A stretch of 13,597 nucleotides of DNA, taken from an uncultured Streptococcus sp. (GTDB lineage Bacteria > Bacillota > Bacilli > Lactobacillales > Streptococcaceae). Shown here in pieces: positions 1-7,299 of this stretch. The notes under the pieces are model-generated. The model did no database searches and was not told the origin of the DNA. It saw only the letters and a list, made by a program, of their open reading frames with translations. Within the stretch, counting starts at the first letter, position 1, and every line of letters starts with the position of its first letter. The stretch lies in the NCBI GenBank assembly GCA_902479835.1, contig CABSQC010000009.1:1-13597 (forward strand), written 5' to 3'. The position numbers and the translations under genes are program-made.

Positions 1-109
1 GAATTGAAAACCGTCCTGAACAATCCAGTGGACAAAATTAGATAAAGAAACTCAAGGTCCACTCAATACCGCGTAGAACCGTCAAAAAGTGTGACTTAGT
101 CCCATTAAA
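1..109. other. Intergenic stretch, no gene seen
   Basis: No reading frame with a start and a ribosome site was found upstream of the methyltransferase promoter. The one visible structure is an inverted repeat, AGTGGAC at 27-33 and GTCCACT at 57-63, with a 23-base loop and no T-tract, so it is not a convincing terminator. The stretch could be the far end of an intergenic region or a worn repeat element; nothing in it decides between these. Confidence 0.4.
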
Positions 110-116
110 GCATCAG

Positions 117-145
117 TTGCTATCTAGAGGCTCTTTTGTTACACT
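117..145 (+). promoter_or_regulatory. Promoter of the rRNA methyltransferase gene (extended -10)
   Basis: The -35-like TTGCTA (117-122) is followed after 17 bases by TACACT (140-145), which is preceded by TG plus one base, giving an extended -10 (TGTTACACT). Only six bases separate the -10 box from the ATG at 152, so transcription would start at or within a base or two of the start codon. This is inferred from spacing alone. Confidence 0.6.
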
Positions 146-151
146 ACTAAT

Positions 152-1006
152 ATGAATACACCGATCAAACCAAAATTACAACGATTTCAAACAGCCACTG
201 CCTTTGCCTGTCCTATCTGTCAACTGGACCTAGAACTTGTGGGGACCAGTTTTAAATGTCCCAAGGGCCATTCTTTTGATTTGGCGAAATTTGGCTATGT
301 CAACCTGGCTCCCCAGATCAAACAATCAAAGGACTATGACAAGGAAAATTTCCAGAATCGCCAGCTGATCCTAGAAGCAGATTTTTATGAGCCGATTCTA
401 ACAGCGATCGGACAAAAAATTCCGACCAGCGATGCCAGAATTCTAGATATCGGTTGCGGAGAAGGCTATTACTCCCGAAAACTACAAGAAGCCTATCCCA
501 AGGCTACTTTCTATGCATTTGATCTTTCCAAGGAATCTGTGCAACTAGCTGCCAAAAGTGACGCTAGCTGGAAGGTCAATTGGTTTGTAGGAGATTTGGC
601 TCATTTACCCATTCAATCTAAAAGTATGGAGGTCATCTTAGACATCTTCTCCCCGGCTAATTACGCTGAATTTGAACGTGTCTTAAAGGCTGAAGGGGTC
701 ATCATTAAGGTCGTCCCAACCTCTTCTCATCTGAAAGAAATTCGTCAGTTGGCCCAAGATCAATTGACCAAGCAATCTTACTCCAATCAGGAAATTTTGG
801 AGCACTTTGAAGACCACTGCCAGATCCTCTCATCCGAAACAGTCAGCCTTACCAAGAGTTTAACTCCCGAAGAACGCCAGGCGCTCCTCGCCATGACCCC
901 CCTTCTATTTCACGTTGACCAAGAAAAAATCGACTGGACCCAACTCACAGAAATCACCATTGAAGCTGAGCTGCTGGTTGGGAAAATCAAGATACAAAGG
1001 ACATAA
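152..1006 (+). CDS. rlmA: 23S rRNA (guanine-N1)-methyltransferase, RlmA(II) type
   Basis: This 284-residue protein should methylate N1 of a guanine in hairpin 35 of 23S rRNA using S-adenosylmethionine. In streptococci the RlmA(II) form modifies G748, near the macrolide/ketolide site. The N-terminus carries a zinc ribbon (Cys20, Cys23, Cys36, His40), followed by the conserved segment around SFDLAKFGYVNL. Motif I of a class I methyltransferase is at about 97-105 (ILDIGCGEG), and the family-typical SPANYAEFERVLK lies near 190-200. Length matches the family. The ATG at 152 is the only possible start: in-frame TAG at 125-127 lies upstream and no other Met or alternative start precedes the zinc ribbon. 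There is no Shine-Dalgarno sequence, which fits a leaderless transcript. It is transcribed convergently with the response regulator gene and seems functionally unrelated to the sugar genes. Assignment to G748 rather than G745 rests on the genus, not on residues I can read. Confidence 0.92.
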   Translation: MNTPIKPKLQRFQTATAFACPICQLDLELVGTSFKCPKGHSFDLAKFGYVNLAPQIKQSKDYDKENFQNRQLILEADFYEPILTAIGQKIPTSDARILDIGCGEGYYSRKLQEAYPKATFYAFDLSKESVQLAAKSDASWKVNWFVGDLAHLPIQSKSMEVILDIFSPANYAEFERVLKAEGVIIKVVPTSSHLKEIRQLAQDQLTKQSYSNQEILEHFEDHCQILSSETVSLTKSLTPEERQALLAMTPLLFHVDQEKIDWTQLTEITIEAELLVGKIKIQRT

Positions 1007-1017
1007 AATACAAAGTA

Positions 1018-1048
1018 AAAAGGCTGAGACAAATCGTCTCAGCCTTTT
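1018..1048. terminator. Bidirectional rho-independent terminator
   Basis: A perfect 13-bp stem, AAAAGGCTGAGAC (1018-1030) and GTCTCAGCCTTTT (1036-1048), has a five-base loop. It is flanked by A-tracts on one side and T-tracts on the other, so it can end transcripts from both the methyltransferase gene and the regulator gene. The regulator stop codon (1047-1049) overlaps the stem edge. Confidence 0.93.
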
Positions 1049-2351
1049 ACTCATCTTCTGCATGCTCTGTCATGACTTGTAAGCGATAGGTTTTAGGCGA
1101 TTTTCCACAGAGTTTGCGGAAAACTTTGTAGAAATAGCCAACATTACTGTAACCGACCTTGTAGCAGATATCTTCAATACTATCATTGGTCGATAAGAGG
1201 AGCTGCTGGGCAGCCTTGATCCGCTGTTTGTTGAGGAGTTCTGCGAAAGTCGCATTGGTTTCTCGTTTAATCAATTGGCCTAAATAGACTGGATTGATAA
1301 AGAGACCCTGACTGATGTCCTTGAGTGTCAGCTCTTTTTGGTAATCACGGCTAATCACTTGGAGGACACTCGCTACATTTTCATTCATCCGATAGTGGGA
1401 TAAGAAACGGGACAACTCTTCCTGGATAAAGCCAATCATCTCGCTAAAAGTGGCAGTTTCTTGGACTTTCTTGACTACATCAGCTAAATTATCACCTTGC
1501 AGGTATTCAAACAAATGAAAGACATCCATCAAAAATTGGATAAAGAGCTGCTTGGTCAGTGAGACCTTAGGGGTCTTCTCAAGGATCATTTTTTCTAACC
1601 AGTCCAGTTCTTCTAAGATCTGTTGGATATTTCCTTGCATGATCACCCGATAGGCCGGCTCGTAGTAATGGAAGACTTCTTCATCTTGATTGAGAGGGGT
1701 CGCCCCATAAAAGAGGCTCCGCTCCACTAGATCCTTAAATTGATGAAAGTGCTCCTTATACGGAGGTTCAAAGGCCTTCTCAATCATGGCTTCTTCTTCC
1801 TGATCCGAGATAAAGAGTTGAAGATTTTGCCCAAGAACTTGATAAGACGAGCTGATAAAGCCTTTTTTCTCCTTAGCGACTCCAATCCACAATGAGTTCC
1901 GACCTGCGATATAGCGACAAAACTCTTCCTCAGAGATATCATCGTGAATCAAACGGTCGGCCAACTCTTGGCTTGGTTGCTGGATTTTATGCTGAATTTT
2001 TTCTAGGATATTGCCCATCTCCACCTTATTGACAGGTTTGAGCAGGTAGTCTGCCACGCGCAAATTGAGAGCTGTCTTGACGTATTCAAAATCCTGATAG
2101 CCTGACATAATGATAAAGGCAGCATCTGGGATCAAATCCTTCATCTCAGCAATCATCTGAAGTCCAGTTTTCCCAGGCATATTGACATCCGTGATCACCA
2201 CATCTACCGGATACTCTCGCACATAATCAAGGGCCTGGTCTGCATCTTCTGCAGTTGCGACCACTTCCATATTCCAGTGGTCAAAGGGGATTAATTTTTT
2301 TAACCCTTCTGTAATCATATACTCATCGTCTACTAATAAGACTTTGTACAT
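1047..2351 (-). CDS. yesN: YesN-type response regulator with AraC output domain (TCS07-like)
   Basis: This 434-residue cytoplasmic regulator should be phosphorylated by the adjacent kinase and bind DNA upstream of carbohydrate genes. Residues 1-120 form the receiver: acidic pair Asp8-Asp9, phosphoacceptor Asp55 in VVITDVNMPG, and Lys105 in YLLKPV. A poorly conserved linker of about 200 residues follows. The last 100 residues form an AraC-type double helix-turn-helix (about 330-430, with LTLKDISQGLFINPVYLGQLIKR-like and SIEDICYKVGYSNVGYFYKVFRK-like helices). I chose ATG 2351 because AAAGGAG lies six bases upstream and the receiver begins at once. An in-frame ATG at 2369 would overlap the kinase gene and has no ribosome site. 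The gap to the kinase stop is 10 bp. Pneumococcal TCS07, reported to control N-glycan use, has this architecture; the target genes here are inferred to be the neighbouring importer and glycosidases. Confidence 0.9.
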   Translation of the reverse strand: MYKVLLVDDEYMITEGLKKLIPFDHWNMEVVATAEDADQALDYVREYPVDVVITDVNMPGKTGLQMIAEMKDLIPDAAFIIMSGYQDFEYVKTALNLRVADYLLKPVNKVEMGNILEKIQHKIQQPSQELADRLIHDDISEEEFCRYIAGRNSLWIGVAKEKKGFISSSYQVLGQNLQLFISDQEEEAMIEKAFEPPYKEHFHQFKDLVERSLFYGATPLNQDEEVFHYYEPAYRVIMQGNIQQILEELDWLEKMILEKTPKVSLTKQLFIQFLMDVFHLFEYLQGDNLADVVKKVQETATFSEMIGFIQEELSRFLSHYRMNENVASVLQVISRDYQKELTLKDISQGLFINPVYLGQLIKRETNATFAELLNKQRIKAAQQLLLSTNDSIEDICYKVGYSNVGYFYKVFRKLCGKSPKTYRLQVMTEHAEDE

Positions 2352-2361
2352 TCTGTCTCCT

Positions 2362-4008
2362 TTATTCATCTTGAATGGTTATCGTATAGGTCACTCCATG
2401 GTGAGGTTGGGAGAAAACTTGGATATGGTAGCGATCTCCAAAATAGAGTAGCATGCGTTCATGGACATTGACAATTCCGATGGACTGCCGACCACTCTTT
2501 TCTTCGATTTCTGAGCGTGGATTGCGATTGGCTAGCATCTCTTGAATGCTTTCTAGCTGTTCTTCTTTCATCCCGCGCCCATTATCAGTGATCAAGATGA
2601 TGACCTGCCCTTCTCCTTGCAATACCTTGACACTGATCACATTGTCCTTGCGTTTATGGTCCACCCCATGCGCAAAATAGTTCTCGACCAAAGGCTGGAT
2701 GGTGAATTTTGGAATTTTCATTTTTTCCAAACCTGGATCGATCTTAAAGCCATAGGCAATCGATTTGGGATAACGTACCATGCAGAGGTAGCTGTATTTG
2801 CGACAAAATTCGAGCTCATTTTCAACCGTCGTCACTCGCTCATCTGAGATATTATTGCGCAAAAGACTACTAAACTCATAGATAATATCACCCAATTCAT
2901 CCTGCTCTTGCATGACGGCATACATCCGGATAAATTCCAGTGTATTGTACATGAAATGGGGATTGATCTGGGCTTGTAAGGCCCGCATATTGGCATCTTT
3001 TTGGCTGAGCTGCAACTGGTAGATATCCCGAATGTTCTTGTCCATATTGTCTAACATGGTATTGATCATATTACCAATGACCAAAAGTTCTTGGTCCTTC
3101 GTCGAAGTATCAATCCGACGTTCACTATCGCCTTGACTGATCTGATTCATGGTATCGACCAAATCGAGGACTTGACGCCGGTAATTTTTGAAAATCTGCC
3201 GTAATAACAAGTACAGGATCAAGAAAATCAGGAAGGCAATGGAGAGAAAAGTGGTCAGGTTAGCTAGACCCTTCTTGACCAAATAACTTTCAGAAACGAC
3301 GACATCCACCTTGTAGCCATAGATCGTGCTACGGGTTTGCCATTTAACATCTTTTGCTTGCTCCTTATCCCCTTCATGGTACATTTCTTTCCCAAAGGGC
3401 GTGAAGATCCTCACAGCAACCGGTAGATCTCCTCTAGCATTGTCAATCGCTGCCGTCAAAATTTCCTGGTCCAGAGTCATATAGGCAATCCCAACTCCAG
3501 CACCCGTAGTCGGATCTGTCAAAGGAACCGGAATGGCTGTCGCAGGAGCCTTGTAATGGTCCGCTGAAACTTGCTTACCCCCCTTCGATTGCCGGGTAGA
3601 GACAAATACTGTCTTGTAATCCGACAAGGTGACATCGATCCCCTCGATGTTTTTATTGCTCAAATAGAGACTGTCAATATTCTTATGTAGGGACAATTGG
3701 ATATAAGAAGGAAACTGGGCATTCAATCGCCAAGTCTCATACTCCGATGGTGACAAGGTAAAATAGCGATAAACCCCTTCTAACTTAGCAGGGTTTTCAA
3801 CGAGACTACGCCCTTCTTGTGTGACCCGCTGATAAGAGGTCTCGAGATCCGTCACGACTTCAGTCAAGACCCGTTGGGCGATCCGATCGGCTTCAGCTTG
3901 CTGGTTTTTCCAAGAGATCCCCGCTACGACGAGACCCATAATGGTCAAAATGACCACCATGACATAGGCGTAGAATTTTAAAAGCGTACTTAACCAGATT
4001 TTTTTCAT
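2362..4008 (-). CDS. yesM: YesM-type sensor histidine kinase (TCS07-like)
   Basis: This 548-residue membrane kinase has one transmembrane helix at about 11-33 and a second at about 250-272. The roughly 215-residue region between them lies outside the cell and is the likely signal-sensing part, perhaps Cache-like. A HAMP-like linker follows (about 272-325). The phosphoacceptor is His351 in AQINPHFMYNTLEFI, typical of the His_kinase/LytS-YesM family. The ATPase domain shows an N-box (QPLVENYFAHG, Asn442), DNGRGM at 475-480 and a glycine-rich GIVNVHERM near 511. The gene starts two bases after the yesL stop (TAACGATG) and has no clear Shine-Dalgarno sequence, so translation probably depends on reinitiation after yesL. 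The sensed ligand cannot be read from sequence; a host glycan fragment is an inference from the neighbours. Confidence 0.9.
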   Translation of the reverse strand: MKKIWLSTLLKFYAYVMVVILTIMGLVVAGISWKNQQAEADRIAQRVLTEVVTDLETSYQRVTQEGRSLVENPAKLEGVYRYFTLSPSEYETWRLNAQFPSYIQLSLHKNIDSLYLSNKNIEGIDVTLSDYKTVFVSTRQSKGGKQVSADHYKAPATAIPVPLTDPTTGAGVGIAYMTLDQEILTAAIDNARGDLPVAVRIFTPFGKEMYHEGDKEQAKDVKWQTRSTIYGYKVDVVVSESYLVKKGLANLTTFLSIAFLIFLILYLLLRQIFKNYRRQVLDLVDTMNQISQGDSERRIDTSTKDQELLVIGNMINTMLDNMDKNIRDIYQLQLSQKDANMRALQAQINPHFMYNTLEFIRMYAVMQEQDELGDIIYEFSSLLRNNISDERVTTVENELEFCRKYSYLCMVRYPKSIAYGFKIDPGLEKMKIPKFTIQPLVENYFAHGVDHKRKDNVISVKVLQGEGQVIILITDNGRGMKEEQLESIQEMLANRNPRSEIEEKSGRQSIGIVNVHERMLLYFGDRYHIQVFSQPHHGVTYTITIQDE

Positions 4009-4010
4009 CG

Positions 4011-4625
4011 TTAGGATACCAATTTTTCGTGGATATTTTGATAAACAGGGTCAAAGATATCATTGACAAAGAAATGCCAGACACCGATCAAGACGAAAAA
4101 GAGAAGGGCTGGCATATAGTAGCTAATGACGCCAAGTAGCGCTGTTCCAAGGATGAGCTTCAGAACCGGACGAATGTCCAGCAACATTCCGATCAAACTG
4201 AGCTTGATACTGTTGGCATAAGAGAGAACAAAATGCACTTGCAATTTCAAATAAACGGCGTAAGCTAGAGGCGCAACCAAGAGGAAAACTAGATTAAACA
4301 GGAGAACCAAAATTTGGAAGAAATTTAAGTGAGGAATCTGGATCATGAGGTACATGCCATAGAGGAGGATTCCTTCAATGGCAAAGAAGGTGTAAAAGAC
4401 TTGATTGGCCGGAACAAGATTTTCTTTGAAGAGTTCCCAAGCGCGTGACCAATGATAGTCCTTGTAGGTCATGCCATTTTCCGCATAGAGGCTCATGATA
4501 GTGGCACTGGCTGGTCCTACTCCTAGAAGGATGGCCCCACAGATCGTCAAGACCCAAAAAATCCCTGTTACCAGCATAGCAACATAGACTCTCGTAAAAA
4601 TGAACTCGATGATTTTCCCCATCAT
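4011..4625 (-). CDS. yesL: YesL-like DUF624 membrane protein
   Basis: This small integral membrane protein (204 residues) has hydrophobic segments near 12-40, 78-97, 105-127 and 140-190, the last probably two or three helices. It fits the DUF624/YesL family, which is often encoded with YesM/YesN two-component systems and CUT1-type sugar importers. No biochemical function is established as far as I know. It is the first gene of the unit, with the kinase gene directly after it. Two adjacent ATG codons are possible: AGAGG lies four bases before the first (4625) and seven before the second (4622), so the second may be the true start, giving 203 residues. A role as accessory or sensory partner of the kinase or importer is inference from position. 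Confidence 0.78.
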   Translation of the reverse strand: MMGKIIEFIFTRVYVAMLVTGIFWVLTICGAILLGVGPASATIMSLYAENGMTYKDYHWSRAWELFKENLVPANQVFYTFFAIEGILLYGMYLMIQIPHLNFFQILVLLFNLVFLLVAPLAYAVYLKLQVHFVLSYANSIKLSLIGMLLDIRPVLKLILGTALLGVISYYMPALLFFVLIGVWHFFVNDIFDPVYQNIHEKLVS

Positions 4626-4652
4626 TCAGCCTCTTTTCCAATTAGTGATTCT

Positions 4653-4681
4653 ATTATACCATAAAAATAAAACGCTTTCCC
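4653..4681 (-). promoter_or_regulatory. Extended -10 promoter of the yesL-yesM-yesN unit
   Basis: On the minus strand TATAAT (4658 down to 4653) is preceded by TGG, giving an extended -10 (TGGTATAAT). The hexamer 17 bases upstream is GGGAAA, a poor -35. Transcription would start near 4646, leaving an untranslated leader of about 21 bases. An extended -10 with a weak -35 is compatible with activator control. A cre-like sequence with two mismatches (GGAAAGCGTTTTAT, 4667-4680) sits between the two promoter elements. Confidence 0.75.
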
Positions 4682-4694
4682 CCTATTTGCATTG

Positions 4695-4737
4695 GTAAAT
4701 TGAAATATTGATTTTCATTTACAGGATTCATTTTCAT
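4695..4737. repeat. Imperfect palindrome and direct repeats upstream of the yesL promoter
   Basis: A 28-bp imperfect palindrome spans 4695-4722, with outer arms GTAAAT and ATTTAC and 10 of 14 positions paired. On the minus strand the octamer ATGAAAAT occurs twice (4718-4711 and 4737-4730), 19 bases apart. The block lies about 50-90 bases upstream of the predicted start of transcription, where an activator would sit. It is a candidate site for the AraC-type regulator encoded by the same unit. AT-richness makes chance repeats possible. Confidence 0.45.
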
Positions 4738-4745
4738 AAAAACAC

Positions 4746-4778
4746 AAAAAGGCTATGGAGATCCCTCCAAAGCCTTTT
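4746..4778 (-). terminator. Rho-independent terminator after the binding-protein gene
   Basis: On the minus strand AAAAGGCTTTGGAG and CTCCATAGCCTTTTT form a stem of about 13 bp with one T-T mismatch and a short GGAT loop, ending in a T-tract. It lies 15 bases after the binding-protein stop and separates the importer unit from the yesL unit. Its symmetry would allow some activity on the other strand too, where no gene needs it. Confidence 0.88.
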
Positions 4779-4793
4779 CACACGACCTATTTC

Positions 4794-6275
4794 TTATTTT
4801 TTAGAAGCAAGGTATTCGTCGTATTGTTTTTGCATTTCATCAAGCACTTTTTGGTAAGCACCTTCTGATTTCAATTTTTCAAGCATCTTAGGAACTTCTA
4901 CTTCAGGATCCACAGTACCAGTATTGATAGCACCTGCGAATTGGTTCAAAGTATTTGTAAGAGCTGTGATTTCTGATTTCACTTTATCTGTGTTAAAGAT
5001 GAAACCAAGTGCTGGAGATTCTTTTGCAGTTTCCAAGTCTTTCTTAGATTGTGCAATTTGTTCATCTGTTACGTTTTCGTTGATGTAAAGAATCCAGTTG
5101 TTACCAGTGTTCCATCCAGACATGTGAGTGTTTCCGTTGTAGCCATCCAAGACTTTAACACGGTTTTCTTTGCCGTCAACTTTTTCCCAGTTCTTGCCTT
5201 CTGGTCCATAAACAAGGCCGTTCAAGAGTTCTGGATTAGTGTTCAAAAGGTTCAACACTTCCATTGCTTTTTCTTTGTTCTTAGAGTTGTTTGAGATAAC
5301 AAAGTTAGCTACTTGAGTGGTGTTGTTCTTCTTGTAAAGTTCAGTAAATGGTTTGATGTCGATCTTACGGTTTGCTACACGAGTAAGCAAGCTGTTACCG
5401 TAGTCAGCTGGTCCTACTGTTTCTTCACGAACCAACCAAGTATCTTGAGAAAGGTCATATCCAGTATCGCTTGTAGCTACGTCTTTTGGAATATATCCTG
5501 CTTCGTAGTATTTATGAAGAGTCTTCAAGTTTTCTACATAACGAGGGATTGTGTAACGGTCAACGATCTTCGTAGTGTCACCTTTCAAGTCAACAACGAA
5601 TGGAAGTCCATCAACAGCTACATAGTCGAAGTCATCTGAAGGTCCACCGTAGCTCTTGTTCATGGCAAATGGAACAACGTTTGGATCTTTTTCTTTAATG
5701 GCTTTCAAGACTGGTTCAAGAGAAGCATAGTCTTTGACGTTTGAGATGTCGATACCATATTTTTCAACAAGTGGTCCGTTGAAGGCAAAGTTTTGAGAAG
5801 ATGCAACGTTGGCTGCTACTGGAACAGCATAGATCTTGCCATTTACAGTGTTCCCTTTGATGTATGCTGGGTCAAGTGCTTTGTAAAGTTCTTTCCCTTC
5901 TTTCTTGTACAATTCTGTCAAGTCAGCATAGGCACCTTTTTGAGCATTGATAACGTAGTTGTTGGCAAAGGCAATATCATAGTTTTCACCAGATGAGATG
6001 ATGACGTTCATTTTTTGTGCGTAGTCACCCCAACCAAGATATTGGATATCCAATTTTGCGCCAACTTTCTTTTCAATGATCTTGTTGGCATTTTTAAGAA
6101 GAACATCCAAGTTATCTGGTTTGTCACCGATTTGGTACATCTTGATGATTGGTTTACCATCTTCAGTTGTTGCTGATTTCTTGTTGTTCCCTGTAAGGCT
6201 TCCACAAGCAGCAAGAGTAGCTCCAAGAGCAATGACACTAGCAGATGCTAACGCGTATTTTTTCCAATTTTTCAT
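4794..6275 (-). CDS. ngtS: N-glycan ABC importer, substrate-binding lipoprotein (NgtS-like)
   Basis: This 493-residue lipoprotein would hang on the outer face of the membrane and deliver glycan to the two permeases. It has a signal peptide with a lysine-rich start and a lipobox LAAC ending at Cys24, followed by a short polar linker (GSLTGNNKK). The mature part is a CUT1-type extracellular solute-binding fold of the large LipO/LplA class, with a likely DUF3502-like C-terminal region. Length and many segments (for example KMYQIGDKPDNLD and NTGNNWILYINENVTD) agree with my memory of pneumococcal SP_0092, the N-glycan binding protein NgtS. The ribosome site AAAGGAG lies nine bases before the ATG. 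It is the last gene of its unit, 78 bp after permease 2, with a stem-loop in that gap. Its ligand is inferred from this resemblance and the neighbouring glycosidases. Confidence 0.88.
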   Translation of the reverse strand: MKNWKKYALASASVIALGATLAACGSLTGNNKKSATTEDGKPIIKMYQIGDKPDNLDVLLKNANKIIEKKVGAKLDIQYLGWGDYAQKMNVIISSGENYDIAFANNYVINAQKGAYADLTELYKKEGKELYKALDPAYIKGNTVNGKIYAVPVAANVASSQNFAFNGPLVEKYGIDISNVKDYASLEPVLKAIKEKDPNVVPFAMNKSYGGPSDDFDYVAVDGLPFVVDLKGDTTKIVDRYTIPRYVENLKTLHKYYEAGYIPKDVATSDTGYDLSQDTWLVREETVGPADYGNSLLTRVANRKIDIKPFTELYKKNNTTQVANFVISNNSKNKEKAMEVLNLLNTNPELLNGLVYGPEGKNWEKVDGKENRVKVLDGYNGNTHMSGWNTGNNWILYINENVTDEQIAQSKKDLETAKESPALGFIFNTDKVKSEITALTNTLNQFAGAINTGTVDPEVEVPKMLEKLKSEGAYQKVLDEMQKQYDEYLASKK

Positions 6276-6323
6276 AAGAAAAATCTCCTTTATGTTATTT
6301 TCTTTTTAGACTAAGTTATGAGT

Positions 6324-6344
6324 TGAAAATCTTGACGATTTTCA
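6324..6344 (-). repeat. Stem-loop between permease 2 and the binding-protein gene
   Basis: TGAAAATC (6324-6331) and GATTTTCA (6337-6344) form a perfect 8-bp inverted repeat with a five-base loop. There is no T-tract directly after it on the minus strand, so it is not a standard terminator. It could protect or mark the end of the permease transcript, or act as a DNA operator; the sequence alone does not decide. Confidence 0.5.
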
Positions 6345-6353
6345 CTTGTTTTC

Positions 6354-7286
6354 CTATTCTTTCACACCACCGATGGTCAAGCCTTTTACAAAGTAGCGTT
6401 GGAAGAATGGATAGAGAATGGCGATTGGCACTGTTGCCACAACCACCATAGCCATACGTCCTGTTTCCCGTGGGATGGATTGTACAGCTCCTGCCAATTG
6501 GCCGGATACCCCGACATTTTTAGCGATGTAATCCATATTGTTTTGGATTTGCATCAAGAGGTATTGCAATGGGTAAAGGTTGTCACTCTTAATATAGAGA
6601 AGGGCGTTGAACCAGTCGTTCCAGAATCCTAAAGCGGTGAAGAGACTAATAGTCGCAATCCCTGGTAGAGAGAGTGGCAAGCAAATTTGGAAGAAAATCC
6701 GTGTTTCACTTGCTCCATCGATCCGAGCAGATTCAAGAATGGCTTCTGGAATGGTCCGTTTAAAGAAAGTCCGCATCAAGATGATGTTGAATGGACTAAG
6801 CAACATTGGGATGATCAAAGCCCCGATGGTATCACCCAATTGCAAGAGTTGAGTGGTAACAATATAGCCCGGTACCAACCCTGCACTAAAGAGCATACTA
6901 AGGAGTGAAAATACGGTAAAGAACTTGCGGTATTTAAAGGTACTCCGTGAGATAGCATAAGCATAGGTTGTTGTGATAAAGACATTACATGCTGTTCCCA
7001 CAATAGTCACAAACAAGGTAATGAAGAGGGCTTGCAAGATTTTGTCTTTGAACTGTACCAAGAAAAGGTAACCATCAAATCCAAATTTTGCTGGCCAGAA
7101 TTGGAATCCATGGACTGCCAAACTTTGTTCGTCTGTCAAAGAGATCATGACAACGAAGATGAAGGGAAGTACACAGGTCAATCCGACTAAGGTCAACAAC
7201 AAGGTAAAGAAGAAGTTGCTCTTCTTACTGAAAGAATGGATCCCGACATTATCAATTTTTTCTTTTTGAATGGTTGATTTTTTCAT
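6354..7286 (-). CDS. ngtP2: N-glycan ABC importer, permease 2 (NgtP2-like, MalG/LplC-type)
   Basis: This 310-residue inner-membrane subunit of a CUT1-family importer has about six hydrophobic segments (starting near 25-50, 85-110, 122-148, 153-173, 205-225 and 265-295). The ATPase-contact EAA loop is at 185-204 (ESARIDGASETRIFFQICLP), with the conserved glycine at 191. Start ATG 7286 is preferred because AAAGGAGG stands five bases upstream. Longer forms from 7337 or 7316 would overlap the end of permease 1 and lack a ribosome site. The gap from permease 1 is only 13 bp, so the two are surely co-transcribed. No ATPase is encoded beside it. Assignment to N-glycan transport follows from its partner binding protein. 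Confidence 0.87.
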   Translation of the reverse strand: MKKSTIQKEKIDNVGIHSFSKKSNFFFTLLLTLVGLTCVLPFIFVVMISLTDEQSLAVHGFQFWPAKFGFDGYLFLVQFKDKILQALFITLFVTIVGTACNVFITTTYAYAISRSTFKYRKFFTVFSLLSMLFSAGLVPGYIVTTQLLQLGDTIGALIIPMLLSPFNIILMRTFFKRTIPEAILESARIDGASETRIFFQICLPLSLPGIATISLFTALGFWNDWFNALLYIKSDNLYPLQYLLMQIQNNMDYIAKNVGVSGQLAGAVQSIPRETGRMAMVVVATVPIAILYPFFQRYFVKGLTIGGVKE

Positions 7287-7299
7287 ACGATCCTCCTTT

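Noticed and set aside
5313..5639. A 108-codon + strand frame inside the binding-protein gene
   Set aside because: It is antisense to a clearly coding gene, has no domain signature or ribosome site, and is rich in residues expected from reverse reading.
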